Below are positions 1 through 7,930 of a DNA stretch of 64,000 nt, one piece after another. The DNA is from Gammaproteobacteria bacterium. GTDB taxonomy: Bacteria > Pseudomonadota > Gammaproteobacteria > HTCC5015. Location: positions 103,293 through 167,292 of the forward strand of contig JANQRI010000008.1 in NCBI GenBank assembly GCA_028284675.1. Reading direction: 5' to 3'. The number at the start of each line of letters is the position of its first letter. Positions within the stretch are counted from its first letter, which is position 1. The position numbers and the translations under genes were made by a program. The notes below the pieces were generated by a model. That model made no database searches. It saw nothing but the letters and a program-made list of their open reading frames with translations, and was not told the DNA's origin.

Positions 1-1825
1 CAGGAACATCAGAGCCGGGTGTTATCTGCTCTAAATTCAATTTTAATTGCCCCAGGTCCTCTTCAGTAAAATACGACACTTCTAAATTTGGCAAATGCAA
101 CAATTGCCGAATGCTATTTGTTATTAATGCACGCGATTCTCGCGATGCATCATATGCAGCTTGCTGCAAACGCATTATTGTTATCGGATTATTCAAAGCA
201 TCCAGGGTAGCCGGATTACCAGCATCATCGGTCAACATTTCTTTCAAAGCAGCCAATATATAATGCGTGCCACCATAACCTGTCACATAATCCGGACCAC
301 GACTTTCAACCGTAGCGATTCCCTGCAACAAATCACTCACCTGTGGCTCAGTTAACTCAGCACGAATATCCACTTTCTCAGCAGCCGAATTGTTTGCTTG
401 TGATCTATCATCACCACTCTCTGCATCACTGGCCTTAATCGGGTCGTTTGCATTTGAACCTTCAGGGCCGGGGTTTGCCGGCTGCATACTTTGTGATAAC
501 TGCGGCGCGATAACACCATCACTCTTTTCTTTATCACTCGGATCAGTCGGCTTCACGCTGACAAACGGTGATCGTTCAGTTTCATTCGGCAACTCAGTCG
601 GTATCGTTGTCTCCTCATTAGTCACTCCGGATAAATCAATATCACTGCTGAGCTGTTGCCCGGTAGTGCCGCCGATTTGATTTTCGCTGCGTTGGTCCGG
701 GTTAAAAGTATTGCCCGCGTTTGTTTTCGCAACACCATAACGCTGCATCACACCTTCCGGAGTTAAGCCGGTGCTTTTGTTGCCGATTAAACCACTGGCC
801 TGCAACCAGCTGTCTCCGCCTCTCAGAAAAAATTGTGCTAAATCTTTCAGAGGCCCAACCAGATTAACCGGTACTTGTACGGTGATGTTATTGTTTAACT
901 TCACCGGGAGCTGATAACCCAGCACATAGGTTTGATTCAGATCTGCACCCAGACGGTCTGCCTGCCGGTTTGCCCCGATCCCGTTTTGCCATGCGGTGGA
1001 ACGATCCATGACCGTGCTCAGACTTAAGTTTGGATACAGCTGTTTGAAGCTTTGATAACCGGGCGCACGGGCTGTTTCCATCTGTTTCAACTGCGCCCGG
1101 GTATGATTCAGTGCGACCCGGTCCGCTTCAGCATTCAACGCTTTCGCATGGCGTTGTTGTAAGCCTTTTAAAGTGACACTGGCATCAGAGTTCAACATCG
1201 GTGCAAAGAACTGTGCATTGTTTGCTTGCGAGAAAAGACCGGTCAGATCTTTAAGAGAACCCACCAGTGCCAAATGATTACCATCACCTGGAGTTTGTAA
1301 ACCCAATGCATATTCGGTATTTAAACCAACGTTTTGATCCGCTGTGCGGTTAATTGTTAGTTGTACAGCCGGGCTTAATAACTGCAGACGTAAGGTTTTG
1401 GAAATCTGTTCTAATCCATGATTCAGCGCGGCAATATTGGTAGGGGTCGATACAGTGGCAGTATCTGGAGGGTTACCGGGTACGGTAACCGTACCTTCCA
1501 CCGATGAGTGCCCAGTGCCTTGTACCGCAGCAGGTATATCAGGTGACTTAAACTGATACGTGGGTATAGGCTTGGGTTTGTAGGGCGTCAGCCCATAATC
1601 TTTTTGTTGGGAGTGTCCGCTTTGCGGCATTACCGGCAACGGCATTAGCGGTCCCGGAGTGCCCGGCGTAGTCATTGTAGGGGCTTTCAATACCGGCGGT
1701 GGCGCAACCTGGGCCAGGCGCTGCTGAAACAGCCGTTCAGCCGGCACATCGGGGCCTGCACCTGTCATAGGGTTGGTCTGCCCGTTGTTATCGGGAGTTA
1801 TATTATTCGTGTCCTGGATTGCCAT
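1..1825 (-). CDS. Unknown Pro/Asn/Gln-rich protein, N-terminal 608 residues (runs off left edge)
   Basis: An uninterrupted reading frame starts at the ATG ending at 1825 and continues past the left edge, so the C-terminus is missing. I do not recognise the family. There is no signal peptide or membrane segment. Residues 1-135 are low in complexity, rich in Pro, Asn, Gln and Thr. Two related segments follow, about residues 160-207 and 287-333. Both run NR-x-AD, then a Y-x-LG-x-Q motif, then LVG-x-LKDL and FF, so the protein contains a diverged internal duplication. Between them (about 220-260) is an Ala/Gln-rich helical stretch. The last visible part contains EEDLGQLKLNL, which faintly recalls the C-terminal motif of FliK-like hook-length proteins, but that is only a hint. 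The coding frame is supported by its length and absence of stops; function unknown. Confidence 0.75.
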   Translation of the reverse strand, partial: MAIQDTNNITPDNNGQTNPMTGAGPDVPAERLFQQRLAQVAPPPVLKAPTMTTPGTPGPLMPLPVMPQSGHSQQKDYGLTPYKPKPIPTYQFKSPDIPAAVQGTGHSSVEGTVTVPGNPPDTATVSTPTNIAALNHGLEQISKTLRLQLLSPAVQLTINRTADQNVGLNTEYALGLQTPGDGNHLALVGSLKDLTGLFSQANNAQFFAPMLNSDASVTLKGLQQRHAKALNAEADRVALNHTRAQLKQMETARAPGYQSFKQLYPNLSLSTVMDRSTAWQNGIGANRQADRLGADLNQTYVLGYQLPVKLNNNITVQVPVNLVGPLKDLAQFFLRGGDSWLQASGLIGNKSTGLTPEGVMQRYGVAKTNAGNTFNPDQRSENQIGGTTGQQLSSDIDLSGVTNEETTIPTELPNETERSPFVSVKPTDPSDKEKSDGVIAPQLSQSMQPANPGPEGSNANDPIKASDAESGDDRSQANNSAAEKVDIRAELTEPQVSDLLQGIATVESRGPDYVTGYGGTHYILAALKEMLTDDAGNPATLDALNNPITIMRLQQAAYDASRESRALITNSIRQLLHLPNLEVSYFTEEDLGQLKLNLEQITPGSDVP

Positions 1826-2009
1826 GCCTGCTGTACCTTACTGTGCCAATATGCAGACTATGCCAAAATTCGGATACCCAGCATATTCAACCTTGGTTAT
1901 AACCTAAGCCAATATATTAACGAAAGTAATACCCTGCCGAAGCCGATAAACCTGCAACATCGCAATGATTCATTTGTGATCGAACCGCGCTTCGGCAACA
2001 ATACCCTAA

Positions 2010-2840
2010 ATGGAATCGAGCAAACCGATGTCGATACTGATACCCGCATTACTTATCGCCGCAATCCTGTACGCGCTGGTCTGTACACTGATTTATATGG
2101 CTCAGGATAAAATGATTTTTATCGGTGTCGCACCGGACCCGGTGGCTTACCGCCAGTTTCAGGATCACCGGATTGAACTGGCCACTGAAACCGGCAATCT
2201 GCAGGGCTGGCATTTGCGTAATAATAACTCACAATCGACGATATCCATTCTATATTTCGGCGGCAATGCCGAGGATGTCGTCAGCAGCCTGGAGATACTG
2301 TCAGCCATCGGTGCAAAAGAGGTATTCGCATTCAATTATCGCGGTTATGGTTTGAGTAACGGCAAGCCCTCACAACATGCTTTATACACTGATGCACTGG
2401 CAATCTATGATCACCTGATCGAGAACCAGGCACACAGTGAAAAAATGCTGATTGTCGGCAGAAGCCTGGGCTCTGCGGTCGCAACTTACCTGGTTTCCCA
2501 ACGGGAAACCATGGCAACAATATTAATCACACCGCTGAACAGTATGCTGGCAATGGCAAACAAACTGTTTCCCTATATACCAAATCGTTTTTTATTGCGT
2601 CACCGCTTCGACGTCGTCAACCTGGCGCCTGGCATCAATACACCCGTACATATGTTCATTGCCGGCAATGACGAAATTATTCCGAGCGACTATTCCAAAG
2701 AGTTGTATCGGCTTTGGCTGGGTGATAAAAATCATACGTTTATTGAAACGGCAGATCATAATACTATTACTGACTACCCGGAATTTCTTGACCACAGCCG
2801 GAAGTTTCTCCAACATATTGAAACACGATCCACCGAATAA
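2010..2840 (+). CDS. Membrane-anchored alpha/beta hydrolase (Bem46/YfhR-like)
   Basis: Predicted serine hydrolase of 276 residues with one N-terminal membrane helix (about 8-30), so the catalytic domain probably faces the periplasm. The alpha/beta-hydrolase signature is complete: nucleophile elbow GRSLGS (Ser152), acid in GNDEIIP (Asp221) and His250 in ADHNTI; the oxyanion region is FGGNAED. This resembles the Bem46/YfhR group, whose substrates are mostly unknown. The ATG at 2010 has no clear ribosome-binding site; Met7 (2028) is an alternative. The gene ends 10 bases before the NADAR gene and three genes appear to form one transcription unit. Family assignment is firm, substrate unknown. Confidence 0.85.
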   Translation: MESSKPMSILIPALLIAAILYALVCTLIYMAQDKMIFIGVAPDPVAYRQFQDHRIELATETGNLQGWHLRNNNSQSTISILYFGGNAEDVVSSLEILSAIGAKEVFAFNYRGYGLSNGKPSQHALYTDALAIYDHLIENQAHSEKMLIVGRSLGSAVATYLVSQRETMATILITPLNSMLAMANKLFPYIPNRFLLRHRFDVVNLAPGINTPVHMFIAGNDEIIPSDYSKELYRLWLGDKNHTFIETADHNTITDYPEFLDHSRKFLQHIETRSTE

Positions 2841-2850
2841 AAGTTTTCGG

Positions 2851-3309
2851 ATGCAAGCTGACATAATCTATCTATCCCGCAACGCAAGTGACGAACCACT
2901 GAGCAGTTTTTCTGCACACGGTTTCGAGCTGGACGGGGAATACTGGCCGACGCTGGAGCATTATTATCAGGCAATGAAATTTACAAGCGATGTCCGCAAA
3001 GACAAAATCCGCGTCTGCGAAACAGCGCAATCAGCCCATAAACTGGGACAGCGCTGGTTGTGGCGGCTACAGATCCGGAAAGACTGGAAAAAAATCCGTG
3101 AAACAGTGATGACGCGTGGATTTTATACCAAATGCCGCACCCACCCTGAAATCGCGGAGAAACTACTGGCAACTGGTGAAAAACCCATCGTTGAAAACAG
3201 CCAGTATGATTATTACTGGGGCTGCGGCCGGGATCAGCGCGGCCATAACACGTACGGCAAAATGCTGATGAACGTGCGAAATAAATTAAACACAGAAAAC
3301 ACTTCATGA
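2851..3309 (+). CDS. NADAR/YbiA-family N-glycosidase-like protein
   Basis: 152-residue protein of the NADAR (YbiA, DUF1768) family. Visible hallmarks: the N-terminal LSSFSAHGFELDG segment, the YWPTLEHYYQAMKF motif, and the C-terminal YYWGCG...NTYGKMLM block. Characterised members such as E. coli YbiA cleave the N-glycosidic bond of early riboflavin intermediates, and other NADAR proteins act on ADP-ribose-type substrates. The open frame extends upstream, but Met at 2851 sits exactly at the family's N-terminus, so the shorter start was chosen. The stop overlaps the rhomboid start by four bases (ATGA), indicating translational coupling. Confidence 0.88.
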   Translation: MQADIIYLSRNASDEPLSSFSAHGFELDGEYWPTLEHYYQAMKFTSDVRKDKIRVCETAQSAHKLGQRWLWRLQIRKDWKKIRETVMTRGFYTKCRTHPEIAEKLLATGEKPIVENSQYDYYWGCGRDQRGHNTYGKMLMNVRNKLNTENTS

Positions 3310-4001
3310 CTACACACGAGGCCGGCAGCCTCCGGCAGGATGCCGCCCGATTACGCCGCTGTATGATAATCGCCACGGTATTTACGTTAATACCGTGGCT
3401 TTTAAAAACCATCGAAACAATATACGCCCTGGACTTTGTTCAATACGGGATACACCCGGGAACGATAAACGGTTTGGCGGGCATTCTGTCAGCACCGTTG
3501 ATCCATGGTTCCTGGGCACACTTGAGCGCCAACACCGCGGCGTTATTAATTCTCGGCACCGCACTATTATATGGTTATCCGCGCGCAACCCGGATTGTAT
3601 TGCCAACCGTATATCTGGGCACCGGCATACTGGTCTGGCTGTTCGCCCGACCGGTTTATCATATCGGCGCGAGCGGCCTGACATTCGGCATGATGTTTTT
3701 CATCAGCACAATCGGCATTCTGCGTCGGGATAAGCAGGCGATTGCGCTGACCTTGACCGTGTTGTTTTTATATGGCGGTATGCTGGGCGGTTTATTTCCG
3801 GAAACCACAGGCATTTCGTTCGAAACACATATTGCCGCCGCCTGCCTGGGAATATTACTCGCATTTCCATGCAAATCACTGGATCCGCCGCCGCAACGGG
3901 CGCCTTACAGCTGGGAGTTGGAGGAGGATGATCAGGAAGAGCTGGAACTGAATGAATTCGATGAAGAGTCAACGATCAAACAGGATGACGATCCCCGGTA
4001 A
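3306..4001 (+). CDS. Rhomboid family intramembrane serine protease
   Basis: 231-residue polytopic membrane protein with rhomboid hallmarks: HGSWAHLSAN in an early helix (His72, Asn76 oxyanion residues), GASG with the catalytic Ser123, and the partner histidine in ETHIAA (His175). About six hydrophobic helices fit the basic bacterial rhomboid core. After residue 190 there is a hydrophilic, strongly acidic cytoplasmic tail (EEDDQEELELNEFDEE). Rhomboids cleave membrane proteins inside or next to a transmembrane helix; the substrate here cannot be inferred. It overlaps the NADAR gene by four bases and ends the operon; the aldolase gene converges on it 27 bases downstream. Confidence 0.9.
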   Translation: MTTHEAGSLRQDAARLRRCMIIATVFTLIPWLLKTIETIYALDFVQYGIHPGTINGLAGILSAPLIHGSWAHLSANTAALLILGTALLYGYPRATRIVLPTVYLGTGILVWLFARPVYHIGASGLTFGMMFFISTIGILRRDKQAIALTLTVLFLYGGMLGGLFPETTGISFETHIAAACLGILLAFPCKSLDPPPQRAPYSWELEEDDQEELELNEFDEESTIKQDDDPR

Positions 4002-4027
4002 ACCCGGGGACCACCCTGAAAACAATG

Positions 4028-5062
4028 TTATCCGCTAAAAGTAGTTTTCCCGTTTGAACGAAGGTCTTCACAGGCCTGGGTAATACGCTTGGCCATATTT
4101 GTTTCGGCTGCTTTTAAATAGCTGCGGGGATCATATACTTTCTTATTACCAACCTCGCCCTCGATTTTTAACACGCCGTCATAATTTTTCATCATATGCT
4201 CAACGATCGGACGGGTGAATGTATATTGGGTATCGGTATCGACATTCATTTTAATCACACCGTAATCCAGGGTTTCATGAATATCGGACAGCTCCGAACC
4301 CGAACCACCATGAAACACCAGATCCAGCGCCGCGGCCGCACCGTGCTTATCAGTGATGGCTTTTTGTCCGTCGCGCAGGATTTTCGGGGTTAACTTCACA
4401 TTACCCGGCTTGTAAACACCGTGCACATTCCCGAAAGTCGCAGCCAGCATAAAGCGGCCGTTCGGTACCTGTGACAGCTGCTCGTAGGTGTACAGCATAT
4501 CTTCCGGTGAGGTATAAAGCTTCTCTGCCGGTATACCTTCATTATCCATACCGTCCTCTTCACCACCGACCACGCCGGTCTCGACTTCGAGGATAATCTC
4601 CAGCGGCGCACACTCCTCCAGCAACTCTTTCGCAATACTGATATTTTCCTGCAACGGTAAAATTGAACCGTCAAACATATGCGAGTTGAACAGATTCGGC
4701 TGCCCCTGTTCGCGGCGGCGCTTGGTTTCGGCCATCAGCGGCTTGATAAAGCTATCGAGCTTGTCCGCCATGCAGTGGTCAGTATGCAGTGCGATATTGA
4801 CGTTGTACTGCTGCGCCAGCAGGTGCACATGCTGGGCGATTGAAATGGAACCGAGCACGGTGTCTTTCACACTGGTGCCGGATGCAAACTGCCCGCCACC
4901 GATGGACAGCTGGATAATGCCGTCGGAACCGGCATCGGCGAACCCTTTTAGTGCAGCATTCGCGGTTTCAGTAGACGTCACATTAATGGCCGGGAATGCA
5001 AAGTGATTTTCTTTTGCTGTGTCCAGCATTTTGCAATATTGCTGATAATTTACGACTGGCAT
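4028..5062 (-). CDS. fba: Class II fructose-bisphosphate aldolase
   Basis: Zinc-dependent aldolase of 344 residues that interconverts fructose 1,6-bisphosphate with glyceraldehyde 3-phosphate and dihydroxyacetone phosphate in glycolysis/gluconeogenesis. The HTDHC motif (His93, Asp95, His96) carries the catalytic Asp and a metal ligand. EVETGVVGGEEDG, FGNVHGVYKPGN, HGGSGS and NVDTDTQ supply the remaining metal, phosphate and K-site residues. The sequence and length fit the FbaA (type A) branch, close to the 344-residue actinobacterial form. A good ribosome-binding site (CAGGAG) precedes the ATG. It is monocistronic and lies between convergent and divergent neighbours. Confidence 0.97.
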   Translation of the reverse strand: MPVVNYQQYCKMLDTAKENHFAFPAINVTSTETANAALKGFADAGSDGIIQLSIGGGQFASGTSVKDTVLGSISIAQHVHLLAQQYNVNIALHTDHCMADKLDSFIKPLMAETKRRREQGQPNLFNSHMFDGSILPLQENISIAKELLEECAPLEIILEVETGVVGGEEDGMDNEGIPAEKLYTSPEDMLYTYEQLSQVPNGRFMLAATFGNVHGVYKPGNVKLTPKILRDGQKAITDKHGAAAALDLVFHGGSGSELSDIHETLDYGVIKMNVDTDTQYTFTRPIVEHMMKNYDGVLKIEGEVGNKKVYDPRSYLKAAETNMAKRITQACEDLRSNGKTTFSG

Positions 5063-5333
5063 TTCTGGTTTCTCCTGAGTACTGACGGGACGCCGCTGCG
5101 CCCCGGCCCAATCATATTTACGGTTGATTTGCCGATAAGCAAGGGAGGGCGCATTCTAGCAGATTTTTATGCCGGGCCGAACGGTAAATGCGCCGCATCG
5201 GGATATATTCCGGACCTGCCGATTACCGCTGTTTTTGCACCGGTTATCGGGACACAGGCCACTCATCCCTGGATCGGCGCCGGTTATCGGCAAACCCATT
5301 AATTTTCCGGCCAAAGCTGGTATACAGGTAACC

Positions 5334-5897
5334 ATGAAACAAAAAGGCGTAACACTAATTGAACTGATGATCACGATGGTAATGGTTGCCCTGCTGGCAT
5401 CCGTTGCGGTCCCAAGCTTTTTGGATACAGTCAAAAGCAACCGCGTCACCTCGAACATCAATAAACTCACCACAACACTGAATCTCGCACGCAGTGAAGC
5501 AATCCGGCGGGCCGGCAATATAACGGTCTGCCGCAGCGGCAACGGCACCGGCTGCGCCACCAGCGGGGCCTGGACCCAGGGCTGGATCGCATTCGTCGAT
5601 ATCGACGGCGACGGCGTAGTTGAGGCAGCCGACGGCGACGAAGTGGTACTGGTCAACGAAGCGCTGCCCGGGGCTGACACCACATTGATGGCCAGTGCGA
5701 ATGCCGCCGACCGCGTGACCTTTAACAGCCGCGGATTTGCACCGGGTTTCAGCGCAACATTCACACTGTGTGACGACCGCGGCAACGCCGAAGCCAAAGC
5801 GGTGATTATCTCGAATACCGGCCGGGTCCAGCGGGCGGTCGATACCGATGCTGATGAGATTGAAAATGACGATACGGGAGCAAATCTGTCATGCTGA
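5334..5897 (+). CDS. fimT: Type IV minor pilin, GspH/FimT family
   Basis: 187-residue pseudopilin. It begins with a short leader and the class III cleavage/methylation motif GVTLIE, followed by a hydrophobic helix (about residues 6-30) that anchors it in the inner membrane before pilus assembly. GspH/FimT features include two Cys pairs in the globular domain (VCRSGNGTGCA; TLCDD). The frame is open upstream, but this ATG gives the normal short prepilin leader. First gene of the minor pilin operon; it overlaps pilV by seven bases. In other bacteria FimT-type minor pilins prime pilus assembly, and some bind DNA during natural uptake. Confidence 0.92.
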   Translation: MKQKGVTLIELMITMVMVALLASVAVPSFLDTVKSNRVTSNINKLTTTLNLARSEAIRRAGNITVCRSGNGTGCATSGAWTQGWIAFVDIDGDGVVEAADGDEVVLVNEALPGADTTLMASANAADRVTFNSRGFAPGFSATFTLCDDRGNAEAKAVIISNTGRVQRAVDTDADEIENDDTGANLSC

Positions 5898-6346
5898 CCG
5901 GAAAATATAATGCATATAAATCCAACCGCGGATTTACATTAATCGAGGCACTGGTTTCATTGCTGGTCTTTTCGATCGGCCTGATGGGTATTGCCGGACT
6001 ACAGATGACTTCCCTGCGCAGCAGCACCAGCGCTCACTGGCACAGTCAGGCCACCTGGCTGGCCTATGAAATGTCCGACAGAATGCGGGCCAATCAGCTT
6101 GGCGTCGATAACGGTGATTATGATCTGGTTGATACCGCAAGCCCGCCCAGTGACCCGGGCTGTATGTTGACCGGCTGCACTCCGACGCAGATGTCAGACC
6201 TTGATAAATACGACTGGTCGCTATCGATTGACAATCTGCCGAACGGTGTCGGCACCGTGGTCCGCAATAACAACCAGTTTACGATCACAATCACCTGGGA
6301 CGAAGCGAACGGTCAAACCAATTTTGCGATGACGGTTGAGATATGA
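5891..6346 (+). CDS. pilV: Type IV pilus minor pilin PilV
   Basis: 151 residues with prepilin motif GFTLIEALVSLLVFSIG at residues 14-30, the characteristic PilV signature including a Leu/Gly-rich helix, then the MSDRMRANQ segment typical of PilV in gammaproteobacteria. It is expected to form part of the pilus-tip priming complex with FimT/FimU, PilW, PilX, PilE and PilY1. It overlaps fimT by seven bases and pilW by four (ATGA), so translation of the operon is probably coupled. Confidence 0.93.
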   Translation: MLTGKYNAYKSNRGFTLIEALVSLLVFSIGLMGIAGLQMTSLRSSTSAHWHSQATWLAYEMSDRMRANQLGVDNGDYDLVDTASPPSDPGCMLTGCTPTQMSDLDKYDWSLSIDNLPNGVGTVVRNNNQFTITITWDEANGQTNFAMTVEI

Positions 6347-7326
6347 ACATGAGAATTATAAAACGGCAACAAGGTTTGTCACTTATCGAGGTGATGGTCG
6401 CACTGATCCTGAGCCTGTTTTTGATCGGCGGCGTGTTGCAGATTTATTTAAGCAATAAAAGCAATTATCGTTTAACTGAAGAACTCGCACGAGTGCAGGA
6501 AAACGGCCGCTTTGCGCTGGAAATGATCACCCGTGACACCCGGATGGCTGACTACTGGGGTTGTGCCGGCGTGGTCAACAAAGCAAATGTCAGCAATGCG
6601 CTGAACTTCACTCCCGGAGATGATTTTGATTTTACCGGTAACACCGGTATAGCAGGCGTGGATGACAGCAATCCCGCCACACCGGATGAGTTGATCCTGC
6701 GGGGTGCATTCGGCGCATCAGCCTTTTTAATGGGCACCCCGGCCTCCCAAACCGCCAATCTGGAAATAGCGACCGGCAATGACCTGGAAATCGGCGATAT
6801 CGTAATGGTTGGCGATTGCGAAAATTCCGATATCTTCCAGATCAGCAATATCATCGGTAGCAGCACCGAAGACGAAATTGAACACGCCACCGGCGGCACC
6901 GGCACACCGGGAAATGCAACACCGACCCTGTCTAAAATTTATCAGGAAGACGCCCAGATTATGCGGGTCGCAAGCTTCCGTTATCATGTCGCACCCGGTA
7001 TCAATGGTGAACCGGCGCTGTTCCGCCAAACCGATGGCGGCGTTGATAACGAACTGGTCAGCGGGGTTGAAAACTTTCAGGTGCTGTTCGGCGAGGATAC
7101 CGACGGTGACCGTACCGCAAATCGTTATGTTTCCGCCGATGCACCACCCGATTTCAATAATATCGTAAGTATTCGTCTGAACCTGTTGATACGTTCTCTC
7201 GATGATAATGTCGTAAAAACCCCGCAGGTTTATTCTTTTGCCGGCGCTGCTCCGGTCACCGCACCGGATAACCGCTTGCGGCATGTATTCACATCCACGA
7301 TTGCAGTGCGCAATAAGGCACTATAA
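6343..7326 (+). CDS. pilW: Type IV pilus minor pilin PilW
   Basis: 327 residues. The prepilin peptidase site GLSLIEVMVALILSLFLIGG lies at about residues 10-30. QENGRFALEMITRDTRMADYWGCAG is the conserved PilW block after the anchoring helix. The large globular domain is typical of PilW, the biggest of the minor pilins apart from PilY1. The start ATG overlaps the pilV stop; a second in-frame Met two codons later is possible. Role: incorporation of minor pilins at the pilus tip and pilus biogenesis. Confidence 0.93.
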   Translation: MNMRIIKRQQGLSLIEVMVALILSLFLIGGVLQIYLSNKSNYRLTEELARVQENGRFALEMITRDTRMADYWGCAGVVNKANVSNALNFTPGDDFDFTGNTGIAGVDDSNPATPDELILRGAFGASAFLMGTPASQTANLEIATGNDLEIGDIVMVGDCENSDIFQISNIIGSSTEDEIEHATGGTGTPGNATPTLSKIYQEDAQIMRVASFRYHVAPGINGEPALFRQTDGGVDNELVSGVENFQVLFGEDTDGDRTANRYVSADAPPDFNNIVSIRLNLLIRSLDDNVVKTPQVYSFAGAAPVTAPDNRLRHVFTSTIAVRNKAL

Positions 7327-7340
7327 GAGAGGAACAGGCA

Positions 7341-7889
7341 ATGCTAAAACACCCTCGCTCACACACCAATCAAACAGGCGCCGCATTGATCGTCAGCCTG
7401 CTGATTCTGTTGGTCATGACCCTGCTCGGCTTATCATCGATCAACTCAACCCGGCTTGAAGAAAAAATGGCCGGGAATACGCGCGATATGAATTTATCAC
7501 TGCAGGCAGCTGAATCCGCATTGCGGATCGCCGAGGATTATATCAATACCACCGTGCTGCCCCCGTTCGACGGCAGCACCGTCGGCCTGTACGCCAAATC
7601 CACCACCGGAAAAAATCTCTATGAAGACCCGGCCTGGGACTGGGATGTTGATGCAATTGCGTATGATGCGACCGTGGTTAACGGTTCCACACCGGCTTCA
7701 ATTCCCGGCATCAGCAGTCAGCCCCGCTATTATATTGAAGAGGTCAGCTCAACCAATACCGCCGGCAGCAGCCTGGTGATCGGACTCGCTCCGAAAAACA
7801 ACAAAACCACTTACTACCGAATTACCGCCGGTGGGCTGGGTGCGTCACCCAATTCACTGACAATTCTGCAATCAATGTTTAAACGTTGA
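7341..7889 (+). CDS. pilX: Type IV pilus assembly protein PilX
   Basis: 182 residues. The N-terminus has GAALIVSLLILLVMTLLGLS followed by TRLEEKMAGNTRDMNLSLQAAESALR, the diagnostic PilX block (class III-like leader without the usual Phe). A single N-terminal helix anchors it. PilX works with PilW and PilY1 in pilus tip assembly and surface sensing. A GAGG ribosome-binding site precedes the ATG. It sits 14 bases after pilW and about 40 before pilY1. Confidence 0.92.
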   Translation: MLKHPRSHTNQTGAALIVSLLILLVMTLLGLSSINSTRLEEKMAGNTRDMNLSLQAAESALRIAEDYINTTVLPPFDGSTVGLYAKSTTGKNLYEDPAWDWDVDAIAYDATVVNGSTPASIPGISSQPRYYIEEVSSTNTAGSSLVIGLAPKNNKTTYYRITAGGLGASPNSLTILQSMFKR

Positions 7890-7930
7890 TTGAAATCCTT
7901 TTGATGTAGTTACCATAGCAGGTGTTCAAT

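Noticed and set aside
5003..5302. Rightward frame across the aldolase promoter region
   Set aside because: Low-complexity translation, overlaps the aldolase start and the fimT upstream region; shadow of neither but no coding signature.
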